Shown here one piece after another: positions 12,901-26,700 of a DNA stretch of 64,000 nt. This stretch comes from Ampelomyces quisqualis. Its lineage: Eukaryota > Ascomycota > Dothideomycetes > Pleosporales > Phaeosphaeriaceae. The translations under genes were made by a program, and so were the position numbers. The stretch covers positions 2,544,501-2,608,500 of the forward strand of contig JAGTXZ010000002.1 of assembly GCA_018398575.1 (NCBI GenBank), in the 5' to 3' direction. The stretch's first letter is position 1, and the number at the start of each line of letters is the position of its first letter. The notes under the pieces are model-generated. The model saw only the letters and a program-made list of their open reading frames with translations, was not told the DNA's origin and did no database searches.

Positions 12901-14680
12901 ATTGCAAACATGTCTACCTAACTAACATTAATAATCTGTCTATAGGCTGCCGCATTTATAGCTAGCACTAAATTAGAACATATTAGCTAACACAAAGGAA
13001 AGCTAATTAACAAGGCTTAAGTAAAAAGACTGCTTTCTAAAGAAATTAAGCCTTACTATAATTAGCTACTGCTACTCTTATTAGCGCAGTTAAAGCTAGA
13101 GGATTATCTGTTGTACAAAATGTTTAAGGAAGTAGAAGAGACTTATCTTTAGAGCTATTAACAAATAAAGTTATAGACTAAAGTCTAAGCATTACTAATA
13201 AAATAAGCAGGGTATTAGATCCTAGACTATATATAGGTATACACCTACAAACTTAACAAACACTACTACCTTAACAAATGCAAGGCAAGACTAGTAGTAA
13301 GAAGAGACTAGCAAAAAAACGTTACCTTCTAAGACATATATACAGTAACACTAGCTAGATACTTATTCTAAATGCTTATAGCTATTGCTGCTAAGTTTAA
13401 CCTTAAACTAAAGTAATATAACGTTACAAACGCCTTTATACACGCTGCAATTAACTAAGAAATATATATAAGAATACTAAAAGAGTATTAGAAACTTAGC
13501 ACTCTACTAAAAGTGCAGAAGGCACTATATAGACTCTAGATTTTGCTGCTACTATAGCAAAAGAAGTTTACTACAACTCTTACTTTTATAGAGTTCTAAC
13601 AAATACTACAGGAACTATACTACATAATTAAAGACAGAGTAATTATTTTCTTTTATATAGACAATATTATTATTGCGTACTACTTAAGGAAAGAATTAGC
13701 GGCCTTAAAGGCTATTAAACAGATCTAAGATAAATATCTCTGTACAGAAGAAGAAGACTTATAGTAGTTTCTTAGAGTAGAGGTTACACGCAACTGCTAG
13801 TAGAAGACTATTTAGCTATTTTAAGCTGCCTACGTTAACAAAATTAGCCTACTTATTAACTACTAGAATGTAAGATATAATACGCTGATGTTAGGTATTA
13901 AACTCTTACTACAAGATAGACTTGCAGTGCTAGCTAAAATTAACAAGTACTAGCGCAAGATTAGATTCTTGCTGTTTGCAGCAGTTACTAAAAGGCTAGA
14001 CATTACTTTTGCAATATTACGCCTTGCTTAGTTCCTAGCTAATCTAAGTAACAAGTATTAAGAGGCAGCAGACTAAGTACTACTATACCTAAAGAAATTA
14101 TTAAACCTAGCTCTTAAGCTTAAGAAAGGTAAAAGTTTTAAGGTTGCAAGTAATGCATTATTTGCAGATAATACTCTTAACTAAAAGAGCTTACAAGGCT
14201 ACGCTACTAAACTATTTAGCAGTCTTGTAACCTAGAGAGCAAGCAAACAAGATACAGTTACTACTTCTACTATAGAAGCTAAACTACTAGCGCTATCTTA
14301 AGTAGCTAAGGAAGCTATCTTTACATCGCAATTACTAAAAGAGCTTTAGATTAGCTTTAGTAACTTAACAATTACAATTAAGTGCAACAACAAACAGACT
14401 ATTTAACTAGTAACAGAGGACGTAGCTAAGCTTTAAACAAAACTTTAGCACGTTAACATACACTATTACTAGCTAAGACAAGAAGTTACTTAGAAGATAA
14501 TTAAAGTAGAGTATGTACTGTCTAACAACAAAATAGCAGATAGATTTACTAAAGCTCTTCTAGCTAATAAATAAGCTAACTTCCTTAATTAATTAGAGCT
14601 TGTTAAGCAAACAAAAGCTCCCTTAAAGGAAGCTAGACTAGAGTTACTACAAGAGCAACTAGAGGGCCTAATATTATAGC
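9950..14680 (+). pseudogene. Copia gag-pol relic
   Basis: With TAG as Trp and TAA as Gln the frame yields GAG_pre-integrase (LWHKWLGHPSL near 11,738-11,770, then ECNACSK). The reverse transcriptase follows: QYNVTNAFIHA near 13,414, ALYRLQ, and FFYIDNIIIAY near 13,650, where the YVDD active site has become YIDN. RNase H follows with RASKQDTVTTSTIEAKLLAL near 14,240-14,295 and ADRFTKAL near 14,529-14,552. The likely gag occupies 9,950-11,000. Every Trp and many Gln codons are now stops, so the element is dead. Confidence 0.85.
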
Positions 14681-14732
14681 TAATTAACTAGGATACGCAG
14701 CTTGCAAGGAGGACTTCTAAGCTAAGAGAGTG

Positions 14733-14900
14733 TGTTAAATAGCAGGTGTTAGAGAAATAGAGAGGTAATTACCTTGCTAAGAAAGGCGCAGGGGCTTCTA
14801 CTAGAACACAAGCAAGACAGCTAGTAACTAGAGGACATAACAATATAGAATAAGAAAAAACTATTAATTTAATTAATCTAATACATTGTTCTATCTAACA
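14733..14900 (+). repeat. 3' LTR of the Copia element
   Basis: 168 bp, TGTTAAATAG...CTATCTAACA. Compared with the 5' LTR it has T for C at several CpA sites in GCA, ACA and CCA contexts, so post-insertion mutation reached less-favoured CpA contexts as well. Confidence 0.93.
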
Positions 14901-16250
14901 TAAGTCTTACTATAAGTTTTATAAGCTTAGCTAAAGTTAATTGCGTTGCAGCTTTAGGTCTCTTTCTAGAGTCTAGAGTTAACTCTAAAAAAGACTTATT
15001 CTTTTTATATCTATAAGGTTCTTTATTATTATAGTACTTTTTATACTTTAGTTATAAGCAGAACTGCTATATATAGTTTATGCAGCTACTATTAATAAGT
15101 ATTTTATTAGATATGCTTTCTTTTTCCAGTATATTAAGAAAATTTTTATAATTTATTTATTATATAGGTAATTTGCGCAGGTATCTTTAGGGTAATTTTC
15201 TATTAGTACTTATAAGGCTTTTTCCACTAAAGGAAGTATTAATTAACCTTACTACTATAATATATTAGGCAGTAATTACTATTATACGCTATCTATAATA
15301 GAAGTTTATATTTTAGATTATAAGGATCCTATAGATATTTATCTATAAGTAGAATTTAATACAATTTGTTTATCTTCCTATTCTAGTGCTCTATAGGTAT
15401 AAAGTTTACTACTAATACTTACTTATTATTAGTATAGCCTATCTGCTTTATAAATAAGTTATAGTACGTTTTAGGTAGTTTATCTGCGTCTATCTCTTAA
15501 TATAGTCTTCTAATTATTATATTCTAGCGCACTAGTTTAGGGCTAGCTAGTAGTAAGTATACATTTAGCTTATCTAGTATAAGTTCTTAGTCTTCCTAAG
15601 TATTATAGACTCTTATAGTCTATTGTTAATCCTATACTCTATAGACTCTGTTTCCTAGGTATAGCAATTATCTCTTCTCTGTAGCTCTATCTATACTTAG
15701 AAAGTACTTATTTATCTAAAGAGTATAATATACTTATAAGAATTAGTAATATTGTTTTTTATATTCTTAGTTAACTTTGTTAGTTTACTTATACTAGTTA
15801 TTAATCTTTTGTTATATTTAAGGTAAGAGTACTCTTACCTATTAGAATTATTTAATATTATAGTTCTGTTTCTAGTTATATAATAATACAAAATTAGTTA
15901 AGACCTAGTTATTAAATATTATAGTAAAGGTGTCTTCTATCTATGCTACTATTAATAGTCTACTAGTTATTTAGATAATAGGCTAATTATTAATTATAAT
16001 CTATTTTATAATATCTTCTTCTAAAGCGTTTATTAACACGTTATTATTAAGCTAGTATATAACTTTGTTTCTAGAGTAACAGTCTTATATATAATATCTA
16101 ACCTTATTATAGTTATAATAAGTAATCTTGTTTAATTAGGCCTATTATTTTATACTTATTTCTTTAAGTAACTTTTTTATCTTAGGCTTTTGTTTAAGTT
16201 GTTTAAGTATATAGCTTTAGGTCTATACTATAAGAGGTTTGTATAGCAGC
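14901..16250 (-). pseudogene. Gypsy element, upstream (gag-side) half
   Basis: Continues the minus-strand Gypsy element interrupted at 9,682. No motif here is diagnostic by itself; a short cysteine-bearing segment near 15,070 could be the remains of a gag zinc knuckle. Assignment rests on the position expected for gag/protease upstream of the reverse transcriptase relic, and on the target-site duplication joining the two halves. The outer end near 16,250 is approximate and no LTR was found. Confidence 0.5.
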
Positions 16251-17900
16251 AAAGTTACAGGATAACAATAGCAGTATAAGTAGAAGTAAGTTAATTCCTA
16301 TTCTGCAACTTTAGTGCAGAACTTTCCTTTTGTAGATACAACTAGACACGTATCCTTATAATAGAAATACACTAGGCCTGCGCTAGCGTAGCGCTGTTAA
16401 GGCGCTAGAGCAGCTATACGCGTTCTACGCGTAAAAACACTAGAGTAGCGTTATTGTAGCGCAAGCGCGTTGCTGCGTAGCTAATAGCTCTACGCTATAA
16501 CATCTTTATAATTATTCTTTTCTTTCTAAAATTACTGTCTTAGCAATTTATATAACGTTAGGCTTATTAGTATGTGCCTAATGTTGTTGTTATAGAGACT
16601 GTTTACTATAAGGCTGTTGTTATACTAAGACTAAAACTCTAAGTAAATCTAAAAGGTAGCTAGTAGCTATAGTAATAGTAGAAATATAGCAGAACTTTGT
16701 GTGCGCAATCTTTTTTGCTTCTTTAGTAACAACTGCATTATTCTACTATTACAACTCTACTAGCTCTATGCTGTTACAACTCTATTGCCTCTATATTAAT
16801 TACTATAAGTACTACGCCTATACTGCCTACTACTCTTACTATTCCTATAAGTAGTGTAACGCTAGTGTTGCAACGTTACTAACCTAGCGCTTAGGCTACG
16901 CCTGTTGCCTGCTGCAGTAGCGTCCCTAATATTAAGCTAGCTACACTAGTTTGCCTACGCTACGCTAAAGGTCTAAAGATTAATAGTACTTTATATAACT
17001 ACGTCTCTAGTAGCCTATAGTGTAATAGGTGCGCCTATAAGAAGAAGTTCTGCACTCTAGTGCTACTAAGTTTTAGTAAGAGCTAGAATACTTTATACTA
17101 GTAGTAGTAGCGCTTTACTACTAATAAGGCTAAAGTAGACCTAGATATTAACGCGTAAGAGATAGTGTTGCGCTAGTAGACTACCTTAGTAGAGCTTTTC
17201 TTCTGTAAAAAGGTAAAGTTTAAGAGTTGCTATTAGCCTAAGAGTAATAAGATCTAGATCCTGTAGGTTAAAGTAACTAACTACCTTTCTACTACAGTAG
17301 AGAGTATTCTTAATCTCTTATAAGCCTAAGTAAGTTATTTTTTCTCTTTTCTTGCAGTTGCTGCGCTATTGTTCTAATATTATCTAAGCTAATCTTCTAC
17401 TACTTAGCAAGGCTAACGCGCAGTCTAACTCTAACTTTAATTTAAAAGAGTTTAGTGCTAACAAGGGCTCTAATTCTAGAAGGCGTAAGAAGTAAAAGAA
17501 GAAGAGAGATAAAACCTCTTCTTCTTAGAGCTCTACCTCTACGCCTTCTTCCTCTAAAGAAAAGAGCAAGGCTAAAGGTAAGGGCAAGGCTAAGGCTAAG
17601 GCTAAGGCCTCTAGGAAACGCCTAGCTAAGTTCTAGCTATCTAGGCAGCCTCTTTTTAAGCGCTCTGCTACTAAGAGCAAGCTAAAGCGCTCTTAACGCG
17701 CTACTACCACACTATTAACTTATAAGCTAGTAGGTAATCTAAGTAAAGTTGCTACAGAAAGGTAGAAAGGTGTAGAGAAGGTTAAGAGAGAGAATAAGGA
17801 GGGTAGTAAAAACAAGTTCTCTATTCCTAAGAACCTAGATAACAAGAACTTTCTAGAGTAAGCTAGCGTTTATGCCTAGTTACGCTACTTAGGCGCTAGC
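16250..17900 (+). pseudogene. RIP-mutated unknown ORF with CxxC and Lys-rich tail
   Basis: Slightly more GC-rich than its neighbours. Reading with RIP reversal gives CNRCAYKKKFC near 17,018-17,055, resembling the short CxRCxKKxxxC cysteine cluster of many uncharacterised fungal proteins. From about 17,480 a Ser- and Lys-rich tail follows with a (GGCTAA)n run near 17,588-17,610 coding Lys-Ala repeats. Numerous stops, several at Trp or Gln positions, disable it. I do not recognise the family. It may be a captured host gene or an accessory ORF of an adjacent retroelement. Confidence 0.4.
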
Positions 17901-17959
17901 GTTGCGCTGCTAAGGCGCCTAGTTTTTTTCTTTTTTCTTTTTTTCTTTTTTTTTTCCTT

Positions 17960-19200
17960 TTGTTTTTTCTATATACTAATTTGTAATAATAATTAATCTT
18001 CTCTCTAGTTATACTTCTCTATAAGTAATTTATCTATATCTTTTTAATTAACCTACTTGTTATATTCTAGTAGCTAGCCTTTCTATTTAACTAGGTAATT
18101 TACTAAACGTCTGTTGCGCTGCTTTACTAGAACAGCTTTAACCTTATAGCGTTGTCCTAGCTTATTACTGTTGTCTAAGTTAATAGGCCTAGGTAGAGTT
18201 AACTCTTTCTTCTCTCTTAGCACAAACAGCTAGAGCAAGGACGTATAAAATACAGAGTAAACTTTTATATGTAATAGAAGTAAGATTCTAAAAGCTTGTA
18301 AGCTAATTTGCTTATTAACTAAGAAGGAGCCTATCTAGCGTAGCAATAGCTTTCTGCTGGCGCTGCGTAGGCGTAGATGCTTTATAGACAAGAAGACTAT
18401 ATCTTCTAGTTTAAACTCTTAGAGCCTGTGTTTTTTGTTATAATATTGTTCCTAATATTGTAAAGTTTTATGCTAGTAATTAGCTAGAGCGTCCTAAGTT
18501 TGCATAAGCTTCTACAATCTTTCTCTAACGCTAAAGACTTTAGTAGGCGCTATTAGCTTGCAGTTAAGGCGCAGGTAGAACCTATAGTAGGCAAAGAATA
18601 GAGATATTCTTAATGTAGCCTGCCTAGCATTATTATATACAAACTCTGCTAGTAACAAAAGGTATACCTAATTCTTCTAATAGTTGCTTACAAAAGCTCT
18701 TAGGTATTGCTTAAGAGTCTAATTTTACTATTCTGTTTGCCTGTCTGTCTGTAGGTAAAAGTTAGTGCTAAGCTAGCGTTTTAACTTTACTACAAAGTAG
18801 AAATCTACCTAAAATTGTAAAGTAAAGACACTTTCTTAATCTAATATAATACCTTTAGGTAACCTAAAGAATTATACAACGTGTTTTAAGAACAGATCTA
18901 CTAGCTATAAAGTAGTAACTGTTTTTTATATAGAGATATACTTAGCTATTTTAGTATACCTGTTAACTATAACAAGTATTGCGTTATACACAACGCTGTA
19001 GCGCTTAGTAAGCAGTAGGCCTATAACAAAATCTATTTCAATTTCTTGCTATAGTCTCTAAGGTTAAGGAAGCGCGTTTAATACGCTAGTAGAGCGCTAC
19101 TTAAGTAACTTTATACCTTAGTACACTAAGCAAGAGTTAATATACTTCTTAAGCTCTTTTTTAAGCCTAGGCTAATAGTAGTATTGTAGTAAAGTAACAT
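17960..19200 (-). pseudogene. Gypsy integrase fragment
   Basis: On the minus strand from about 19,045 down to 18,740 the conceptual sequence contains IDFVIGLLLTKR, AILVIVNRYTK, LPKGIILDQESVFT and LQTDRQTEW. These are the DFxxGLP, DRxTKxA, DRGSxFTSxFW and HPQTDGQTER blocks of a Ty3/Gypsy integrase core. The second catalytic Asp is kept in ILDQE; the first Asp of the core is also visible. About 750 bp downstream would be the C-terminal integrase region. No reverse transcriptase lies upstream, so this is a truncated second Gypsy copy. Confidence 0.82.
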
Positions 19201-20199
19201 AGGAAGTAAGTCTAAAGAACGCTTAGGGCACAGCTAAGGGCATAGACAAGATACAATAGCTAAAGGGCTATTAGAGGACAATAACTAACAACACACACAC
19301 CTAATAATAATATATTTAATTCTACATTAAATTTAATAGGCCTTAGAGGTAAACAATACTCTACTACATATAGTAACTAATTACAACTCTAAATTCCTAT
19401 TAGCCTAGGCCTTAGAAGGCTGTGCACCTGCGCATACACTTACTCTCTTCTATAGTCCTTGTAACCTAGAAATTGCAGGAACTTAACAGTCTAACAAGTG
19501 TTTAGTAAGCTGCTACAGTTCTCTCTAGAATATAATTAGTATCTATTCTAAGGACATAGAGTTAGTACTCTAAGATTAGAGAAACAGAAAGTAGGATCTA
19601 GAGCAACGCCTATCTAGAGGGCCTAGAGCAACGCCTATATAAAGTACCTAGATTAGCTACTACTAGAATTAAGTTAGAAGGAAGATTAAGTAGACTCTAA
19701 AAAGCAAAGCAATAGCTAAAGGAGTAAGACGCAAGCTGTAGCTAAAGCTGTATTAGGCTAAGCAAAAGCGTAAAGTTATTACGCCCTACTAAGCATATAG
19801 CATACTAAAGAAGTCTTAGAGCATAGACAGTAAAAACAACTAAGAGCAGACTAAGAAGGACATTAAAACAGGCAGTTAGAAAGAAGAGAAAACTAACAAT
19901 TACTTAGACAGCAAGTATAAAGAAATTAGGAAGAAATTAGTAGACTTTACAATAGAAGCACTATTAGACATTAGAAAAGCTTAAGCCTTTAGCTTTTTAG
20001 CAACCCTACACAAAGTAGCAACTTTAATTCTAGTCTTCTAGGCTATTACTCTTCTTTAGTTTATTTAAATAAGCTCTAACTACTGTTTAGGCAGCCTATA
20101 AAAGCAACGCAGAGACAACACAAAACTACTTAACAGTATATTAAGTTGTTAACGCCTTAAATACTCTAACAGACAGAAAGCTCTACTACTAACGCCTAT

Positions 20200-23010
20200 A
20201 GAGTTAATAAGAGAAGCTAGCGCAAATATAAGTAGTGCGCTAGAGAAGCAGGCTAAATAACTATTAAAAGAGCACTTTAGGCGCAGAAGCATAGGCTAAG
20301 ATAACTTAATATTAAGAGCTCTTTAGATACTAGTAGAGTCTTTTAACTAAGTACAGCTTCTATTATATATAACGCAGTTGCTGTCTTACTTAGCAGAAAA
20401 TATGCTATTATTTAATAGGACTAACGTAACAGACTTTCTAGAGCGCTTTAAGGACTTCTTAAAGTACTATAGCTTTACAGACTAGATAATAATTAACAGA
20501 CTAGTTGCCTACTATAAGCTAAGACAGAAGACTATTATACAGGCGTCTAAAGAGTATGCAAAAGCCTAGGACAACTACTTGTAGAGAAAGCTCTGCAATA
20601 GCCTCTAACAACGCTTTAAAAATAATAACAAAGATTAAAAGAAAGAGCGTGTAGAATACTTTAAACACTAGCTAGGTTAGTGCTAAATAAGATTAGATCT
20701 AAAGATTAGAGACTACTTGCAAGACTTTTAAATCTGCAGTAAAAGGTGTATTAAAGCAGGCACTATTAATAAAGATTGTTGCAGCTACTACTTTGTTAAG
20801 AGACTGCTGCTCTAACACACAACAAAGATTCTAGAAAAGTTTAGCCTAAAAACAGACACCCTAAAGAACTTTAAGTACAAAAAGATTAGAGACTATCTAG
20901 CAAAGCGCCTAGAAGTAGAAAAAGAAGCGCGTATATTAAATCTAGTAGAAGCTATAAGAGCCTTTACACTAGAGGTAGAGTTTAAAGTAGAACTTGTAGC
21001 TAAACAACTATTAGCCCTACTGCAACAAAATAACTTTAAACCTAGAATTAAGCTAAAAACAAACTTCTAACCTACTACCCTTTAGTTGCTAACAAAAAGC
21101 ACTCTATCTAGGAACTAGCGCAAGCAAGCTCTTTCTAGTGCAGCGCCTATAAAGAATAAAGTAGATAACCTTATAGATAAGATGCTATAGCTTAGGCTTA
21201 ACTAGATAACTATTAAGCAGCAGCTATAGAGCATGCAATAGACTCCTTGCAAAGCAGAGCTTATAAACAATCTAATTATTTATGCCTTAGTTTGCAAGCA
21301 AACTAAAGAGCAATTAAAAGCTCTGCAACTATATATACTTTAGCTAGCTCTATAGAACTAGGGCTATTAGAACTACAGGCAACAGCAGCAAGTATAGAGA
21401 AATAACAGCTATTAGCGCAACAGCTAGAACTATAGCTACTTAAACAACAATTAGAGTTACTAGCAAAAACATCCTAGTAGAAGGCTACTAAGCAGCTTTA
21501 GGATAAACTGTTAGGTCTGTAATAAGACTAGGCATTTAAAGCAAAACTGCTTAACACTAAGAGGCTTTATTACTAACAGCTAGTGCTTCCTTAACAAACG
21601 CAACATACTCTAATAGAAGACGCCTAATAATCTATAGAGCAGAGTTACTAGCCTTAGCAACAGATAATAAGCTAAGACTATTTTAGCTAAAATTAAAAGG
21701 CGCTTTCTAAAACGTAACGTTAAGTCTCTTAAGGTTAAATTTAAATTTATAGGTAGACCTAGTTTCTCTATTTCTATTAAGAACAACGCAGTCTTTATAC
21801 AGCTAGTGCCTAATACCTTAAAAGCGCTGTTAGAAGCAAACTGCAACAAGTATTAAGACATATTAGACTATCTTATAACTAAATCTAAGAAACTTCTTGC
21901 TAACAGCAGCTTAGTATTAGCTATAGTTATTAGCTAAAACTAAGCAAAGCGTAGTAACAGTTAGCCTATATACAGTTAGGTTTAGGTTTAGAAACTACCT
22001 TAGAAACTAGTTAATAGGATCCTGCACTAAAAAGGTTACAGAGACAGAAATAACAGCTACTTTATAAGTAAGAAGCTAGGCTAAGACTACTAGTTTAATT
22101 TGCAAGTAATAATAGATTAGAAGATATAGAAATAAAAGATGTTACTTAACTAACTAAAGGGCTGTTAAAGCCTACTTACGCAGTAGAGCAAAAGAAGAAG
22201 AACCTAAAGAAGCAGCAGCTAGTCTAGAAGTTTAAGGCTAACGCCTAATTAGTTATCTAGCGCATTCTTAACACTCTAGTCCTATTACTGCTTAAGACTG
22301 TTATTAGCAACATGCTAGAGGTTAAGAAGAAGCTGTTCTAAGTAAGCTACACGCTAGCTAAGTTTAAAGACCTTTTAGTTGCTCTAACACGCTACATAAC
22401 AGTTAAAAGCGCTAACAAAGACTTGGATAAAAACTAACTTACTATAAGAGCTAGTATTAACTTGCTAACCTAAGGCTTACTTCTAGACTACGTGCTAGTT
22501 AAGGCAGTAAACAGAAAAGTAAGTAAGTGCTTTAGTATTAATACTAAACACTAGTTAGACCTAGAGATTAGCTAGATTAAAAGGCACATCTAACGCAATA
22601 AAGAACTAGGCCTTAAGCTTACTGCTAACAAGAACTTCTACAAGCTTACTTACTGTTAGAAGAAGTATAATTAAGCCTTAGGCATAGAGCACTTTAGGAG
22701 AGAGTGCCTAAAAGTACCTATTAATATTAAAAGAACCTAGTTTCTTAGCCTTATTAACTCTAGCGCAAAGCTTAACACTATAAAAAGAAAAATAGTAGAA
22801 TAAGCTATGCTTCTAATTACGTCTTTGCTAAAGAGTATAAGAACTGCAAAAATAGTAGCAGTAAACAGTTTAACTAAAGAGTTCTTAGGCATTGTATAGA
22901 GAGTACCTATTACTATTAGGAGGATTAAAATCTGCACTAGCTTCTTTATCCTTAAGAAGTACACAAACCTAATTATCCTAGGCAATCCTTTTCTAACTAA
23001 CGCTTAAGCT
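20200..23010 (+). pseudogene. Gypsy gag and aspartic protease relic
   Basis: A NVTDFLERFKDFL-like block near 20,420 fits the gag core of fungal Gypsy elements. Near 22,950-23,000 the frame gives NLIILGNPFL, matching the conserved LGNPFL end of the retroviral-type aspartic protease fold. A basic, cysteine-containing stretch sits between them. A one-frame reading is repeatedly interrupted by TAA and TAG. Confidence 0.7.
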
Positions 23011-23999
23011 AGAATTAAGTACGCTACTAATAGGCTAACCTACTACCAAATCTTTAGCAAGAATAGTAAGCACAGTACAAGAGTTATGTGCACAAGAGGC
23101 AATTAGATTAACGCGCTAGAACTCTACTCTAGGCCTCTTGTAGAAAACGTTAGAGAAGTGTAATTGCTAGCGTTTTACTCCTATCTAAACCTGTTGCACA
23201 GCTAGACTAGAACTATTAAATAAACTTAACACAGCTTTAAATAGACTCTAATACTCTAAGTAATAATTAGCTAGCAATAAAGTTAGTAACAGAATAGCTC
23301 TAACAGAAATCTTTATTACTAATTATTCCCTCAGAAATACAATTCTTTTAGTAGCTAGGTGTAGGCACTATAGGCGCAGGGCCTAACAGATCTATTATTA
23401 TTAGTAACAGCAGTAGAATGTACATGCTTATTAGCAACAGCGTAGGCTACTACTCTTAAAATATTATAGCAAGTGTTGTAAGGCAGCTCCCTTAAAGTCT
23501 TAGAATTAATATTAGTACTAAGAGCTTCTAGAAGCAAGAGCTTAGTAAAATAACTAGCAAGAGAAGGTTACTTATTAAAGTAATAACAATTTAGCTAAAG
23601 CGCACAACTAATCTACAATTAAACAACGTTTCTTTTAACGTTAGTACTTTGCACAAGCAAAAAGCTTAAAAGGTCTAGCTAGTAGACAACTTAGAACAAG
23701 CTCTAAGAGATATTAGTTAGTATAAAGATTAGAAAGAGCGCGCGCATTTAACAGGTACTAAATAAGAAAAACGCTCTGTTTTTAAGCTACTTTAAGCTAC
23801 AATACGCAAAGTTCCCTAAAGGTATAAGGCTTATGCCTAAACGCTTGTTAAAGATAAAGATCTTTCTAGACTTGCTCCTACAAGAACAAGCTATGCTAGA
23901 GGAGCTACTATACTAATAAGAAGCTGCACTAGCCTAAGACTTTAGTAAATTAGAATAAGTTAGCTATAAGGTAGTACTTCTAATTAAAATTAACACTGT

Positions 24000-26700
24000 T
24001 CCTTACAAGGCGTAGCAAGCTAATTAGTTCCCTATTCCTTAAAAACTTAGAAAAGTAGTAGTTAAAATAGTACAGAAACATATTAACTAAGAAGCTCTTA
24101 AACTGTGCAAAAGCTAGTACTAAAACCTATAGTTTCTAGTAGCTAAGAAAGACAAAGGGTATAAACTTATTAACAACGCATAGAAGATTAACAAAGTTAC
24201 AATTTGCAACGCAAACTTACTACTTAATCTAGATAAATTTGCAGAAGATTTTGCTAGTCGCGTAATTATAAGCTTACTTAACTTCTTTTTAGGATATAAC
24301 TAAGTAGAGCTGCACAAGAACTCTTAAGACATAATAGTATTCTATACACCTATTAGACTAGTACGCTAGTGCACACTACCTATAGGTATAACAAATTTAG
24401 TTACTATATTTGTACGCGTTATAACTAAGATATGCTAAAATTATATTTTAGAACGCTGTAGGCCTTACGTAGATAATGTTTGCATTAAAGGACTAAAGTC
24501 TTACTACAACAGAACAGAAATTAAACTAGGTATTAGAAAATACGTTACAGAACACCTTTGCAATATAGACGCTGTATTAGTAGATATTAAGCGTACAGAA
24601 GCTATAATATTAGGCTACAAATTAGACCTCTATTACGCGTCTATAGTTATAGTAGGTTATTGTGTTAACGCTACTAGCTGCTATTCTAACTATAAGAAAA
24701 TTAACAAAATACTCTCTTAGCTACTCTATAGAAACTAAAAGAAGGTCTAAATATTTATTAGTATATACATGTATTACAAGGTATAGATTAAGTATTTTAC
24801 TATTATTTTAAAGCTGCTATTCTAAATGCTACGCAAGAACGCGCTCTTTAAGTAGTCTTTAGAATAACAGAGCGTAATAGATAAATTAAAATACACGCTA
24901 TACTCTACGCTAGCACTTATCTCTATCTCTTATAACAAGCTGTTACTTCTAATTATTATTTCTATTAATAGTAGCAAAAAGAGTTAGGGCGCAGTTCTTA
25001 TACAGCTAGATCTAAAGAGTTATTAGCACTTTATCTAGTACAAAAGTAGAGTTTAGTTTAAATCTAAACAAAATTAGGACTTAGAAAAACATGAATGCAA
25101 AGCTCTACTTCTAGCGCTAAAGAAGTTTTAGACTTACCTGTATAGAGTAGAGTTTATTATAGAAATAGACGCAAAGACGCTAGTTGCATAGCTTTAGTAA
25201 AGTGTAACTAACTTACTAAAAGCCTTTATTACATAGTAGCTAGTACTCCTTAACATGTAAGAATTTAATATAGTCTATATTAAAGGTAAGAAAAACGTAG
25301 TAGCTAACGCCCTTTTAAGAAGACCTAAGGAGCTAGAATAAAAGCTACCTAATAAGCTAGAGAAGGATATTAAGGATTTTATTAATACTTATTTAAATTT
25401 AGTACAGCTTACTATTGCTCTACAGCTACGCGTATACAACTTACATTATAGGGTATATAAGGCTAACGTTAGTTTTAAGAAAAACCTACTAAATAAAGCC
25501 TATAGCAAAGAGTCTTATGCTTAGGCTTGTTAGATTCTATTCTACTGTTAGCCTAAGGGTCTTTTAAGAGCTAAAATAAAAAAGTTTACAAGAAAAGCAC
25601 TTAAATTAATAGTAAAAGAGAGGCACCTATTCTTAATACTAACTAGAGAGCGCCTACTGCAGCAAATTGTAAACAACTCTAACAAACGTTTAGCTATTAT
25701 TAAAGCTATGCACAATAAAGTAGGCTATTAGAAAAGAAGGCATATAGCGCAAGGTGTAGGCGCGTTATTATTAAGAAAGATAATATAAAAATGTTAAGTC
25801 CTACGTTAAGTTATGCCTAGAGTGTTAAGTATACGCCTTAGTAACAGTTTAAGAAGAACTTTAGCTAACAACCTCTCTAACTATGCCCTTTAGCTAGATA
25901 TTAATAGACGTAGTCTATATACTTTTAGCTAGAGGCAAGAAGTTTTTTATAGTAGCCTAATGCACTATAATGTAGTAGGCTAAAGCTAAAGCCCTATTAA
26001 ACGCAGACTTAGCATCTATTATTAAGTTTCTAGAACAAAAAATCTTCTGCTAATAAGGCTTACTACTTAAAATTTTAGTTAGTAGAAGCTCTAAAAATAA
26101 GCATTTACTAATTAACTTGCAACAGTAATTTAGAATCTATAGAGTAGTAGCTAGCGCCTATTATCTACAGGGTTAAGGCTTAATTAAATAAGGACACGCG
26201 CTAATAGTAGATGCCTTAAAGAAGCTTAGTAGGATATAGGTTAACTACTTAGACTGCGTTCTATAGGCTGATTAGACTAGTGTTAAGCGTGTAACTAGAG
26301 AAACCCTAGCGTTTCTTATATATAGTTATAAGCACGTACTACCTATTAAATTGTGTATACTAACCTAGTAGACTCTGCTCTAGAAAGGAGTAACTAATAC
26401 TGCTTTGCTTTTAGCTATAAGAGCTTATTAATTTAAAAAGAGAGATATTAGGTTGTAAGAGTCTATTGCTAGAACAGTCTAACTAAAAAACAATAACAAG
26501 AACTACTTTAGTAAGAATAGAGTTACTAGAGCAGATAAACTAAAGGTTAGCAACTTAGTTTTACTTAGAAATTCCTACTACAATAACAACTAATTAGTGC
26601 TTAGCAAGTTCCTTCTAAAATAGCAGAAGCTATTTAAAATACGTAAAGTTAGAGAGAAGAGGTAGTACAACCTTAAGAAGCTTAATAGAGCACTATTTCA
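24000..26700 (+). pseudogene. Gypsy reverse transcriptase, RNase H and integrase relic
   Basis: The reverse transcriptase gives LINNAWKIN near 24,169, DFASRVIISLLNFF, GYNQVELHKNS near 24,294 and CRPYVDNVCIKG near 24,455; the active-site YxDD has become YVDN. The RNase H end is marked by GKKNVVANALLRRP near 25,285. The integrase shows a C-x2-C pair near 25,815 (CLEC), then FSWILIDVVY and KWGHALIVDAL near 26,190. The whole is stop-ridden and non-functional. Confidence 0.85.

Larger units (their letters stand above)
9683..14900 (+). mobile_element. Ty1/Copia LTR retrotransposon, RIP-mutated, nested in Gypsy
   Basis: Two 168-bp direct LTRs (TG...CA ends) bound a 5.2-kb element whose interior holds Copia domains in the order gag, integrase, reverse transcriptase, RNase H on the plus strand. 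Flanking 5-mers are TAATT (left) and TAAGT (right), a target-site duplication with one later change. The flanks on both sides read as one minus-strand Gypsy element, so this copy jumped into an older element. The LTRs differ at 11 of 168 sites; ten are transitions. Confidence 0.92.
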
